Source: Ramazzottius varieornatus
Taxonomy: Eukaryota; Tardigrada; Eutardigrada; Parachela; Ramazzottiidae
Direction of reading: 5' to 3'
Assembly: GCA_001949185.1 (NCBI GenBank)
Contig: BDGG01000001.1
Location: 859,153-923,152 of the forward strand
DNA: 64,000 bases
In this document: positions 1 through 11,373 of the stretch, piece after piece
Position numbering within the stretch: the first letter of the stretch is position 1
How the letters are laid out: every line of letters starts with the position of its first letter
Program-made: the position numbers and the translations under genes
The notes under the pieces: model-generated
Told to the model about the DNA's origin: nothing
The model's input: the letters and a program-made list of their open reading frames with translations, nothing else
Databases searched by the model: none

Positions 1-721
1 TTTCTTTCCGCTTCTTCTTGTCACGATCTGTCTTCATTGCCACGAAGACGCTCGACCTGGTTTTGTCGTCCGATTCTCTGTACTTGGCCAGTACCTTGGC
101 CGTCGTGTCCAAGCTGACTCGCTTATACACCGAGTCTGCATTCGTGTAGGTCGTGAACAGCGTTGCCCAGTCATCATATAGGAACAAGTCCAGCAACTGT
201 TTTAGTGGCGCAAAAGCATCGTTGGCTGTATCCGTCGAGAAGACCGTGAACTTTTGCAGACATTGCTCGATCAAGGCTAGATCGACTCTCAACTGAAGCA
301 AGCCTTCTGTACTGACCACTTTCACTTCTTGTGAGCCGAGATGCCTTTCGACCGAAGCGACCACGGTACTGTTCGCTAAAGCCAAAGCTCGCTGACCGAC
401 ATCAAGCGGCAATGTGGCAATCATCGGCATGAAACTTTCCATTGCGTCGACAATCTTCTTACTTTCAGCCGAACCGAGAGTTTGCTTTGCTGCCACTGGT
501 GCAATGTCTAAACGGATGGTTTTGACCGTCTGCTCGATGAAAAAAGTAAACTTGCTGAAAAGCTCGCTCTCCACTTCGCCACGCATGACGTCGAACGCGT
601 GCTCGCAGTTCAGGCAAAGCTCATAGGAACTGATGGCGCCTCGAAGACACACCGCCTTGTGCTTCTTCCAGGTAGGTGAAGCTGTGGTGGAGCTGGGCGA
701 ACTGTGTATCCGTCAGCTTAC
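1..721 (-). CDS. EXOC6: Exocyst complex subunit Sec15/EXOC6, C-terminal exon (partial)
   Basis: One open exon runs from a splice acceptor (ctag ending at 722) through the left window edge, giving about 240 residues. Sec15 is an exocyst subunit that helps tether secretory vesicles to the plasma membrane and binds Rab GTPases through its C-terminal domain. The match is to the conserved C-terminal part: a helical segment with YLEE, a block ending SFMPMIATLP, then the diagnostic LKQLLDLFLYDDWATL stretch, a YKRVSLDT segment, and a basic FVAMKTDRDKKKRKE tail matching the family's FAQFRKNDRDK end. The stop lies outside the window. No exon for the remaining roughly 500 N-terminal residues is visible before the BEN gene, so the rest lies beyond a nested gene or is lost. 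Family identity is recognised from memory of the conserved C-terminus. Confidence 0.78.
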
Positions 722-788
722 CTAGAAAAAAGGTTTTCCTTGTTGGAGTATTCGATAAGAATGAGATCACTGTCAAATTAATTCTTCC

Positions 789-856
789 GGATCGTTATCC
801 CAAGCGGCGCACGCTTCCAGCCATCAAGAACGTGCGCCACTTGGGGGCCACGATCC
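789..856. repeat. Short palindromic MITE-like element, copy A
   Basis: A 68-bp inverted repeat. The left arm starts ggatcgttatcccaagcggc and the right arm is its near reverse complement ending in cacgatcc, with gcgcacg and cgtgcgc at the inner ends of the arms. Related copies lie in introns of ZC3H15 (about 30906-30961) and p23 (about 41130-41193). No coding capacity. Confidence 0.7.
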
Positions 857-1164
857 GCGACAAAACTTTCGCTGAGCTCCCTGCAGCGAGGATTTTCGCT
901 CGAATTCGAAGAACAAAGCATCTTGCAGTATTCGTAAGACCCAGTTTCAATTTGGACAAAGTTTTCCCGTGTAGTCATTTCGTCGATACAACCCCACATA
1001 TGTCCACTAAGCTTTATCCCGCTACCAGGAAGAACCCAATACAGTTTGACACTGCAGAAATACGGTCGATCTGTGGTATTTCCGCCCTAACGGCGGAAAT
1101 CTATAACATTGATAATTTCTGCCGTCGCCGATGTTAAACGGACTGCCAATGCTGCACAGGTCGA

Positions 1165-1325
1165 CGGTAGAAACGTGGTGGAGAAGTGCAGCGGTAATTC
1201 GTCCATAGCGAAAACTCACCACCGAAAAGGGTTATAGAAACACGGCAGAAACGTGGTGGGGAAACGCAGTGGTATTTCATCCACAGCGAAAATTCACTAC
1301 CGAAAAGAACCCCAGAAATACGGCG
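1165..1325. repeat. 78-bp tandem repeat, two full units plus start of a third
   Basis: Units begin at 1165, 1243 and 1321 with cggYRGAAAC-type starts, an exact 78-bp period. Each full unit contains agaaacgtggtgg, a ccatagcg/ccacagcg block and actaccgaaaag or accaccgaaaag. The units differ at several positions, so this is an old duplication. The 726-1985 interval otherwise holds only GC-rich degenerate repeats (gcgaaagcgggcggta near 1505, gcggaagcgggcggta near 1800) and no convincing exon. Confidence 0.65.
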
Positions 1326-1985
1326 GAAACACCGTGTGCAAATTTACGATTCTGCTGGGAATATCGAATGAGCTGGTTGGTACGTAATTACTGGTACCGG
1401 TAGAGCAGGGAACCGCTCAACTTTTCCTTGGCGGAAACCAGGATTTCACAAAATTTTCTTGTCCACGCTGGACTGTGCGCAATAATTTTTGGTAATCTCA
1501 AGGCGAAAGCGGGCGGTAAACCTTTAATGCCGACGCGAAAGCGGAAGTGAGCGGTATACATTGCCGAAATCGCGTTCATAACGTTCAACTCATGGATGTT
1601 ACAGTACAAACAAACCCAACTGTACATACGACAACAGTTTCCTGTGGTTGCCCGTCACATAGATTGTTCGCAATGTGACGCAACAAGGTTTACTTTCAAA
1701 CATTTATCGTAATTATAATCGACGCGGGGCGGGCGGAAAATAGTCACATCAAATACTAAGCGAGTCCAAGCGGTAACAATTTCAGCAGATTCCAGGGCGG
1801 AAGCGGGCGGTAACCACCGTCCGCTTCCGCGTGGACCCGCCGCGCGATCCAATTCCCTACTCTAGGTACCGGAAAGTTCTGAATCTGTTAAGAACTAATT
1901 AAAATCAAAATGTTTCAATAAGTAAAAAATCAGATCAGAAATAGGCAAGAGTACCAGGAGCAGCAAAATTCAACGGGAATGAATT

Positions 1986-2691
1986 TTAAACGGAAGGCAG
2001 TGGAGCAATCTTTTTGTTTTTCTTGCGGAATCCAGAGCAGTGAGTACCGATCCTCTTGTTGATTTCCGCACTCTTTGGTTGGGTCAACTTCTTCCCGTCA
2101 CAGAACATATCGACCATATCTGAAAACAAGTATCAATAATGAGGTAAAAAATTAATAATGGTAAGGTGGAGTGTTTTTTGGATAAAACTCATCGAATATT
2201 TCAAGGAGTCGGATTACCGTGAATAATCTTGACTTTCTTTTGGTCCAATGGTTCTCTATTCTCCGGAGATCTTTTCTTGTCTTTGGTACAAGAATCTCGC
2301 AGCTCGTCTTCGTCAAACAGCAGCTTCATACCTTTGATGAGTGCTTTAGTCCAATCTTTCTTGCTTCTCATAAAGTTCTGTAAAGTGAAGAAATATGCTT
2401 TAAGTGTCCAAAAAATATTACAGCATGTCAAATAAATCTTCCAGGTTATATGACTACCTTCAATTGCGATGCCTGAACGGTCGAGGAGACAGTCGGATCA
2501 TACTTGAATCTTTCTTCATCGACCTGCGTACTCTGAAAAATAAAAAATCACATTACAACGTAGATACTCGATAATAATTTATAAACCACATTCACACACA
2601 ACAAACATTTATACCTGTTTTCCTGATCGATTTCAAAATACAATCTCTCTGTAGCAAGATCGTACTGGGAATTAGCCTGTGTAAAAGGCAT
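1986..2691 (-). CDS. BEN-domain protein, small
   Basis: Four exons with consistent phases: 2615-2691, 2458-2530, 2218-2377 and 1986-2119, giving a protein of about 147 residues. The ATG is at 2691. Residues from about 52 onward form a BEN domain: a helix with DWTKALIKGMKLLFDEDEL, the PLDQKKVKIIH segment, and a last helix rich in Lys/Arg with EINKRIGTHCSGFRKK. BEN domains bind DNA or chromatin factors and usually act in transcriptional repression. The N-terminal 50 residues are unrecognised. The short basic C-tail suggests nuclear localisation (inference). The second acceptor is ambiguous between tcag and tcagag; only the latter keeps frame. Confidence 0.68.
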
Positions 2692-2699
2692 CTTTACTC

Positions 2700-3270
2700 C
2701 TTTTCACGGAAAAAGAAATGAAACTGTTGTCCAGATCGCATCCTTCCGTCCAGATATCAAAAGAGTCATCTGGACAGGGTAACGCACTACCCAATGACCA
2801 ATCTGGCCTGAATCTGTGCTACACTTATGGTTTGCCACTCTTAACGGTTTATATTTCAATGTAATGCAGTCCCGTTCAGTTTTACAATCATTATCATTTC
2901 CACTTGTGGTCCAATCAGTCATTCCTCACCGTAACAGGAAATTTGATTTAAGTTTTTTATCAGGCGAAAGAATAGCATCCGTATTTCGACCGTGTACACT
3001 TCCACCCTGAAATCTTTCTTCCCAGATTCTCCACTACAGAAACCGGGCTGAAGTTGCACAGTCGCACTTCCACCACACTTTGTCAATAGCTTCAGAACTT
3101 CTTCCGCGTTTCTGTAGCCCTAAGGGCATCTCTGTAGTGTTTCTGTACCACAGAAACGCTTCCCTTGAAGTGTGAACATGCATTGGGAAGGCCGATGTCG
3201 TACCTGTCCCGAAGAAACGTGGCGCCACCTGAGGACAAATTTTACTTTTGCCACCTTTGTCTTAAATTTC
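2700..3270. other. Intergenic stretch without a recognised gene
   Basis: Only short ORFs on both strands. A run at 3110-3165 carries repeated tttctgta and cagaaac words and looks like degenerate repeat DNA leading into the retrotransposon. Confidence 0.5.
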
Positions 3271-3280
3271 TGAGAAAGTT

Positions 3281-4625
3281 GTGGCTGCGAATAACTTGAG
3301 CTTTTTGGAGAAGAACCGTTCGTTGACCACAAAGCAGTTTGATTTCAGGGCAGATAGGTCGACAGAAGCGCAGCTTCACAAGGTTCGTCAGTGGTCTCAA
3401 GCGTTGTCCGAGAAAAAAGAGGTCGAAGCGGTCTTCCTCCACTGCACCGAAGCATTCGATCGACTCCCCCACGAAGTGCTAGTCCGACGCCTACAAGACC
3501 ACGACATCACCAGCGACCTGCTGCAGCTGCTTTCCGACTACCTCCGAGGAAGAACCCAACGAGTAACCGTCGGAGGCTACTACAGTGATCACTGTCCGCG
3601 GTCAGGTGTCACTTAAGTTTCCGTTCTCGACCTCCTGTTTGTCATAGTAGTAGTGAACAAGCTCTTCGACTCGGTCATGTGTGAGCTTTTCTAGTGTGCT
3701 GACGAATTGGTAACATACCATGGGGTTGGGAATCAGGAAGACTGTCAAGCCTTTGAAGAATAGCTGGACCAGCTAGGAGAGAACTGTGCAGTAGCCGGGG
3801 CTGAGCCTGAACCCAAGCAAGTCGCAGCACATCCGCCTGTCTTTCAGAAGATCCGGAAGTGTGCCAGTCCCTCATGGCAGCTGCTCCATTGGCGGCCAGA
3901 AGATTCCGACAGAGGGTCAGCCAGTGCGTTTGGGCGTTGTTCTCGACAGAAAGCTTAACTGGATCGCGCAGGTTGATGCAGTGACGGTAAAGTGCCGGAA
4001 ACACCTTCACGTCATCCGCTCGTACTTCCCGGCGCAGTTTGCTGCTGCCAAGCAGATGCTATAAAAGAGCATAGTTCGTCCCGTTGCTGCATATCCCTGG
4101 TCGGTGTGGAGCCCTGCGAGCCACAAGCACCTGGTGCAAGTCCAGAAAGACTTCCTTAAGGGTATCCGCTTGAGCAAACTCCCGAAAAGCCAACATGACA
4201 CCAACTTCAGTCAGTATCGTCATCGTCTGCTGGAAGTTCAATGGGAGTACCTCTGGAAGAAGAGAGCAAAGGCGGTGATGGTGAATTTTTCCAATATCTG
4301 GACGAACGGTTTTCTCGAAGGCCAACTTCTGCTAACCGCTGCCACCACGTCACGGCATCCTCCGGTCCGGGTGACAAGGCGTCAGGATGCTACGAAAGCT
4401 TCGCAAGACAGAGTTCGGGTCGTGCCAACATCAAGAATCAAAGATCTAGACCTTTTGAAAGTAGCTTTTAATAGTTTTGCCCACGCTGCCTGTGAACTAG
4501 TCCACGATAAACACTTCTGCCCATCGTCCGCGAGCTGCGAAAGTCTGCCCGCATTCAAATCTTTCTCGACCATCTTGATTTGCGGAACTTCTGTTGGTGT
4601 GCGAAGAGCATCGATTATTGTTTGA
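3281..4625 (+). mobile_element. Decayed non-LTR (LINE, Jockey/CR1-like) reverse-transcriptase fragment
   Basis: Three consecutive plus-strand ORF pieces follow the order of a LINE ORF2. 3281-3616 carries the fingers/palm region (LTTKQFDFRADRSTEAQL, then EAFDRLPHEVLVRRL, then YLRGRTQRVTVGGYYS) ending where the SGV-P-Q-G block should start. 3861-4064 carries the thumb segment (LGVVLDRKLNW). 4104-4625 carries the C-terminal region beginning MWSPASHKHLVQVQ. The catalytic F/Y-A-D-D core between 3616 and 3861 is broken by frameshifts and stops, so it is not functional. The position of a first residue before 3281 is unknown. Confidence 0.8.
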
Positions 4626-4934
4626 AGTAGTTGTTGTGTCCCATCTGATCCTATCCTACTTTTCTACACTAATATAACCCAAAAGAAACTTCTGAACAGT
4701 TTGTGAACCGTCCGAGAAGAAAACTTTGAACAAAAATCCCAGCAACATATCCCCGACACGCTTGGATGGGACCAGTTTATGTTTCTTCAAACGAATATCA
4801 AACGTGCTTACCGGTATAGCAATTTAAATTTCTCTGCGTTAATTAATACTCGTTTATAACATTAGCAACGAGACTTAGTAAACCGTCCAAAGTCAGGCGA
4901 ATGTCAAGAATTAGCAGCCATATGAATTCGTGAA

Positions 4935-5116
4935 CAGAGCTTGTCCGACGTAGGCCGCGCCCAAGTTTTTTCGACGTCTCCCTTAACAAAAAACTTCATT
5001 TGATTAACAGTCTTGATTGAGCGCGTCGGTGAATCATTACGATCGGTGCATCGATCTGAACGATCTCTTGCTGACGTCGAAAAACCTTGGGCGCGGCCTA
5101 GCTCGGCCAGGCTCTG
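4935..5116. repeat. Foldback (MITE-like) element with 44-bp inverted arms
   Basis: The arm at 4935-4978 (cagagcttgtccgacgtagg... ending tcgacgtc) is repeated in reverse complement at 5073-5116 with about 85-90 percent identity, separated by about 94 bp. No transposase ORF lies inside. The long overlapping ORF at 5017-5394 crosses the right arm and shows no known domain. Confidence 0.75.
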
Positions 5117-5119
5117 TTT

Positions 5120-5920
5120 GTGAAAGATTACCTATGCAAGTTTATGAAATCGCTGGTATTTCGTGTTCGTGCGCTTTCTTCTGGATAAATCAAAACGACG
5201 GGTATGCCCGAGGAACGAGAGTCTGTCTGTCACCTGGCAAGGCCTTCGTGCTTCAGTATCTGGCTTTTCGAGAAGGTCAACCCTGCGTAAAAGAGGGAAG
5301 AAGGGTGGTGCGCAGGTACTGGTTTCTCATCGTTTTTGACTGGAATGTACTGTGGTCCCGTCTTCTATGGGAGAGCTGTAGATTGCAGCAATGACAAAGT
5401 CTTGTTGAGGAGAGTTTACGAATAATATCCGGTCGAAACGCGTCTACGGAATTGGCACGAAAGAGCGGCTCTCGGGTGCTTTACGTACAGGTGATGGATT
5501 AATCACGGCACTACACGAAACTTGCAACCCCCAAGGAACAGAGCGAGCTGCAGGCGAGCATTTTTCTCGCAATTTATACGCGAGCATTGCAGTCTTATGG
5601 ACACAAACTGCGACTGATATTTGCACGAGCAGGGATGCATTTTCTACGCTGTAGCTACAACGCTCAGCTCAACGGATGTAGCAGCTGTAGCTACAACAAT
5701 TTTTGTTGGGGAATGAGCGAGGCAAGTAGATAGTAATTTATACACGTCAGATTATTACGTCATTTCATGCATAATTTTGCGATCAGCTGACTGCTCTTGC
5801 GAAGCGAACTTTAGGCATCCAAGGACTGATTGTGTCTGCTTGATTGAATTCAATGACAACACAGCCTTGGCACTGTGGGCGCACTCTGCGTCGTTGTGGA
5901 AAGCGCTTCCGTGAAGGACG
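5120..5920. other. No recognised gene downstream of receptor
   Basis: This is where kinase-homology and cyclase exons of a receptor guanylate cyclase would lie on the minus strand. None is visible in any frame. A locally repeated word gctgtagctaca occurs near 5650-5690. Confidence 0.5.
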
Positions 5921-5924
5921 AAGA

Positions 5925-8900
5925 TTACCGACGAGAATACAGTACGACACTGCAGGTCGCGATTCTACTGTCTGTTTCGGCGTGCTGCAAATGTTCTGCT
6001 GGTAAGACCCACCACTGGTCGAGCCACCTTCTGCAACACCAGATGTAAAAGAGTTGCTGTCGGTAGGAGAGAAGATTGATTACCAAAGGCAACTCACAAG
6101 CGACGTAGAACGGCAGAGACGCAACGGCCCGAAAGCAGGATGACAATTCCCACCAAGGAACCAGCAATGGTAGTGCTTAACAAAGAGCCTACAAACACAT
6201 TGAATTCGGAATCAGTCCGCGTTCGAAAAAAGTCAAACAAGGTGAGGCCGAACTTTTGAGTTGGCATATGGGATCCTGGCCGTCGTAGCCACAGACAGGT
6301 CGATCACGAGGTGGCCAGTTTGGAGTAACCCACACGACAGGGAGGACCTGCGTTGTGTTGCCGTTGATAGTCGACATTCTTACGACTGTCTAAACGCGCC
6401 GCATTATAGAACATACCGTATAGTACCAATCTCCGCGCCAGGTAAATAATTTGCGACAACAGAGAGCCACTTACTGTCAAGTTATCTCCGTCATATTGCT
6501 CGGCAATACAGCTTTCACCAATCCCCGAGCCATTTTCGTCAAAGGTAAACCTTCCCAGGCGAGTTTGAAATGTACGGCCGTAAAACTTGCGAGCAAGGCC
6601 TCGGCCATCTTTGAGTAGCTCTGTTTGGTTCGCCTCTACAAACTCGGTGACGACCTGCAAAAATGTGTCGATTCAGGCGAGAAGAAAAGGGGGTACTTCG
6701 AGGTATAATTCTTCATAAACCTATCATGGAAAGCTGCACAAGATACCTGTGCCACCATCATGACCATCATGTATGCACTCGTCAGCTGGTAGTTCTAGAA
6801 AGATAGATTGTTCAATTATATATCAGAGCAAGGCGTTCAAGGTGAAAAGAAGTCTTGGTCAAACAGTTTGGTGTACCGGTTCAGATATGGAGTAAGATAG
6901 ATTGAATTCAGCGGCGGACCGGGCTCGCCACCCATCCAACAAGACATACTTATCCGAACCAGGTACTAGCGCTTCCTCAGGTTCTCCCTCGATCATGAGT
7001 AAAGTTCGATAAGCCGCTTTGACAATCTACAAATACTTCAAGTCATTTTTCGTTCCTTCTATCAATGGCTCATATTTCGGAGATTGAGCAAATCAGAACT
7101 TTCTGACCTTGTCGTCTGCGTCCTCGTATCGCCAATGGTAATTGCCCATCACTGGATGCCGTAAAAGTCGGAAGCAGATATGTACCTGTCGAATGTATAT
7201 CGTTCTCCATAGGTTTCTTTCAAAATAGTGTGACGTATCCGACATATCTCTCCTTCGATTGAAACTCACGTGCTCTCCTTCCGTCATGTTTAGTGTTGTT
7301 GCCGCTATCTGTACACAAATGTCCCTATTTTTTATTTTTGCAACATGGTGGAACAGTATGCTGATGTGAGAACCAAAAAGCGGTACCATGAGTTTTCGTA
7401 GTGCCTGTCCGAATACGATGTACAAAATGACTGCAAAGTAAACTCACTAGCCAAGTACTGTACACCGACGACGAGAAATAATGGTCAGTAAAAATTATGG
7501 ACCAGGCCGCTTCGCTTCGGCGGTTCGGAAGAACGTACGTACGCCACTGATATACAGTATAAACTTTTCGCCTCTTTTCTACGGTTGGACTTCCATTTTG
7601 CCGTCTTTTCCGCCTACCTTATAATTTATACTAGCCCATAATTTCTCATCGTGCGTGTACATGGTTCGCTTTGACATAATATCCCCTACTGCGCAGACTA
7701 TAGTGGAGCCGTGCAATGCCTTACCACGAGCTTGGCGGTTGGCTTCCCGCATCACCTGGCGAAAGTCTGTTTCGGGGCTATAGCCATCCAGCTGGATGAC
7801 GCTGATGTTGCTGTGAAGCATGAAGCCAGCCATTTGACTGACGGCTTGAGCGACACCCAACATGGCCGGATTGCGGTAGGCTTCGGCGATGAAGACCACT
7901 GTTGACCAGTTGTAGTGACGCATCAAGCCGCTGAAGGCTTTGGCAAACCCCATCAACCCCGCTTTCCCGCCGGTAGTGGCTTCGACTCGTGTAGGCCATA
8001 GTTCTCGGTTTTCAAAACCGGTGGCCGGTAGATTGCTGCAGACACAAAAGACGCGCAGTGGAAAGTTTTCTGCCACGTGAGAAATTGTAAGGTAGTTTTT
8101 CAGCTACCTGATGGACAATTTCCCAAGTGCTGCTGCTAGCTTCGTGGCTGCATGCCCATCGCAGTCTATAAAAATAAAAATGAGAAACATTTAGTAAAGG
8201 TTCGAGTAAGTGTCTTGGATCTGGCACTCTGCGAGCCACGCTGTCAGCGCGGTGCATGCACTCTAAGATTTGAAGAGACAAGGTCGAACAAAGTGCCTCT
8301 TGTTCCCTTTCAGAAGAAAAGTTTCGTTTTATGCAGCCCACCGGCAATTACGTTGAGGAATATGGTAGCATCTGCCACCTTCAGACTGTTCAGGTGCCTA
8401 AAGTAGTTTTTTTGCGATAACGTCATCGCTAGGGTCCATCATATCACTGCAGGTTGGATAGGCAGGGTCTCCCACAAATCTCTGAGTAAAATGGACGCGC
8501 GGATATAATTTGGCGCTATCCTTCAGAGCAGTGTCATACACCGGTATGATGTAAGAAGTACCACCTGGTTCACCGGTGTATTATAGCACCAAAGTAATAA
8601 CCTCGATACGGATGTGACCTTGGGAATAATTGGCCGGATAAGGTGATTCCAAGACGTAGAGCATGGTCAGACAAGAACTTGCCCTAGTCGCAGACAGTTA
8701 TCACCCCACGATACCGAACCAGCTTCTGGTCGAGTACCGGTAAGCATCCTCTCGCACCACATGCGACGGCGCATGTATCAATGGAGTGACCTTGTTATAA
8801 TCCACCCCCTACTGCCTTTTTCATGTTGTTATCAGGAAAAGAAACCGCTGGATGTTCGACGAGTATGCGCAGCTGAATGCCTGTCATGGCGCGGAAAAAA

Positions 8901-9668
8901 AGTCCAAAGTTCTGCTGGACTTTCTGTTACCCTGACACGTTTCAATCTTTCTGCCCTCTGTTATTGCGCACCCTGGCAGGAGTACCAAGGAAAGTACTGT
9001 TTGCATGTCGGAATTTATCCTTGTTTTTTCCATGCTGAATGGCTTAAACGGGACGTAACGCGGAAGTCTTTCCGCCACGAAAATATATGATGGAAAACAT
9101 TCGGTTGGCACTTACCAGCAATGATCGTAAGAAAGACCACAGTAGTCGCCCGTTTCCACCTGTCCTCGTTCGGGAAATAGAACGTTGCGAGGACGTCGTC
9201 GCTGACATCCATCAGGTCATCACAACGCTGATATTTCAAATCTCCCACTAGTGTCTGAGTAAGATGGACTTGCTGATGGAAAGCACGACTGTCCGCCAGT
9301 GCGGTATCAAAGACCGGTATAGTGTAAGATGCGGTACCCGCTTCTTCCGCGTGGAAGAGTAGCAAGGTGATGATCTCGACGTGGACGCGACTCCCGTCAT
9401 TAGGGAGGAAAGAATGATTGGGAGAATGCAGTGCTAAAACTTGCAACATTTCAGCGTGTACGTCGGGTATCAGATCTGACTTCTTCGGAGACTGTTTGAT
9501 CAGAGACTGGTCTGAGAGATATCGGGCTGGAGGATATGACAGTCCAGGTTTCTTGAGGTTGAGGTCATCTGCGCTCAAGCACCAATTGCAGCCTAGCTGA
9601 GGGTGCAAGTGACTGCCACTTGAACAAAGCGCCATGAAAAAATTGATTCTCAAGTCTTCCTTGTCCAC
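5925..9668 (-). CDS. Natriuretic-peptide/guanylate-cyclase receptor-like ectodomain with one TM segment, no catalytic domains
   Basis: Exons in order: 9116-9668 (no upstream exon found; first ATG in frame at 9635), 8108-8165, 7618-8069, 7270-7308, 7108-7185, 6877-7026, 6747-6794, 6475-6654, about 6240-6374, 6098-6188 and 5925-6030. The product follows the ANF-receptor ligand-binding fold: an early block ending VFLTIIAG, CDGHAATKLAAALG, then LMRHYNWSTVVFIAE, LDGYSPETDF, GNYHWRYEDADDK, FTFDENGSGIG and the membrane-proximal NWPPRDRPVCGYDG. A TM helix (STTIAGSLVGIVILL) and a tail of about 40 residues with RWLDQWWVLPAEHL follow, then a stop. Kinase-homology and cyclase domains are absent, as in clearance-type NPR-C. 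A 38-bp intron at 8070-8107 and the exon near 6374 are out of phase by one base, so assembly indels or decay are possible. Confidence 0.7.
8345..8690 (-). pseudogene. Dead duplicate of the receptor's first ectodomain exon
   Basis: Reads in parallel with 9116-9420: HIRIEVITLVL, stop, YTGEPGGTSYIIPVYDTAL, then VHFTQRFVGDPAYPTCSDMM and SDDVIAK, then a frame change, then LKVADATIFLNVIAG. The active copy has VHVEIITLLLFHAEEAG, SYTIPVFDTALAD and VVFLTIIAG at the same places. It has an in-frame TAA near 8580-8583 and a one-base shift at an A7 run near 8410-8417. It lies between the working first exon and exon 2 and ends at a similar phase-1 position, so it was an exon duplication that has decayed rather than a separate gene. 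Confidence 0.75.
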
Positions 9669-9689
9669 TTCTTCTTACTTTTCATACTG

Positions 9690-11370
9690 CTTAACTCATC
9701 TGCCGCTCCTAAGACTATTGGTAGTTAGGAAGAACCGAGCACGGAAATAACTGGTCATATGGACGCTTACATATCGGCAAGCTCCCGTGTGAGCATCGTA
9801 CCGTACAAAACAGATCAAATGGAGGGAGAGTGGGCGGGCAGATCGCGAGGATGATGAACTTAAATCAGAAAGGCAAAGTTGCCGGCGGACAAGGTTGTAT
9901 GAGCTAACATGGGCAGATCAGAACGTATAATATCGGAGGGTACTAGGAGATAAGACTACGTACAGTACATAGTCCAGGAAGTCACTCCAACGTTAACAAT
10001 GTTTCTCATGGGACCAGCAAGGTCACGACAGCTTCAATGGTTGTCGCGAACCATCCAGAAGATATCCGGCTGTGCCACTTCTCTACTCTACAACGGCGGT
10101 ACACTACCACCTGTCCGTTGGCCAACTCCAGATGTTATTTCGGGAATTTTGTTTTCAAAATGAGTAACTCTAAACGATGTGTGTTTGTCGTCCACCTGAT
10201 ATTTTTATACTACTATCAGGTCTTTCAGTATGAAATTGCCGTTTTACGAACTCCCATTTCAAAAATTTCTGTCTTTGCTCAGAAGCAATTGTGTGATTTG
10301 CTATTCTTGCCGAACAGTGAGGCCGGTGTGTTCTTTCGTTTGAGCATGAGGAAGCTTCTCTTTAAAATTCTGGAGCCCTTCAAGTCTGAGGCAAAATGGA
10401 ACATTGTTATATCCTCGTTGAAAGAATTGTTTTGTCAGCCCCAGCATTTCCAAAATCCACACCCTATGTCAAAACGTACTACGGTATGGTTGCTATCGAT
10501 CTCTGGTTTCAGTTTTGACAGAACAAGTCTTGCTCGGAAAACTTACAGAGCGGAAAAAGTGCTGTAAAAACTCAACTTTGTCAACAGAAATGTTTCCCTG
10601 TCCAGGCCCGGGCAGAGCAGATTTACTCAGACTCTACATAATTGTTGACTGTGGACACTTTGGCGCGTCCACCGAAAGTACCGTTAACTACAGTATATCC
10701 ATGCAGAATATGGCCGAAGAGAACGGAACCTTCCTACCTCACTGAAGTGGCGCACGTTGTTGTCGGCAAAAAAACACCCTATTTATCGCAATTTCTTTTT
10801 TTACGAAATCCCAAAGGCCTTTCTCCTAGTTTCCTTTTCTGCCACTGGATGCTGAAAGCCTCTGCCACAAAACTTGCCTGCCGCCAGTGCGGTAAAGTAG
10901 CTGGCAGGGTAAGAAAACATTCGTAAAAAGGACCTGGTCTGAAATGTGACATCATCATTCTGAAATTTTTCTCTACGTCCGCCCTTCGACGCTGTGACCT
11001 AGAATTTGGTGGTAAAAGACGAGGAGGCTTTGTTGTTGAATTTAGACATCAGCTGAATTTCGAAAGTCGTATTACGACGCAGAAACGAAGTTTCGACGTG
11101 CGATCCGAAAAAACGGCAATTTCATACTGGAAAGACCTAATACCAGCTGCGCCCTTCTGACCAGTACCATAGTCGACCTCCGTGAACGGAAGAACTTGTA
11201 CGTTCTACAGTACATCAACTCGGCCATCTCGAAACATCATCCAGATGGCTTCATATATTTATTGTTGGTGCTTTGTATAATAAAATGAAATATTCTCCAT
11301 CTGAATGCAGTATATGATATTAGCAGATCATCGAGTGCGCATGACATTAAGGTTGATGGACAAGACACTG
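9690..11370. other. Intergenic DNA with long-range inverted repeat
   Basis: A 176-codon plus ORF at 10037-10567 matches nothing recognised and crosses one arm of an inverted repeat. The arms are 10211-10246 and 11107-11144 (core ggtctttcagtatgaaattg and its complement, one base gap), about 860 bp apart. Confidence 0.45.
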
Positions 11371-11373
11371 AGT

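Noticed and set aside
5017-5394. 125-codon plus ORF
   Set aside because: It crosses the right arm of the foldback element and shows no domain, signal peptide or splice structure.
10037-10567. 176-codon plus ORF
   Set aside because: Contains the inverted-repeat arm, has irregular composition and no recognisable motif; likely chance.
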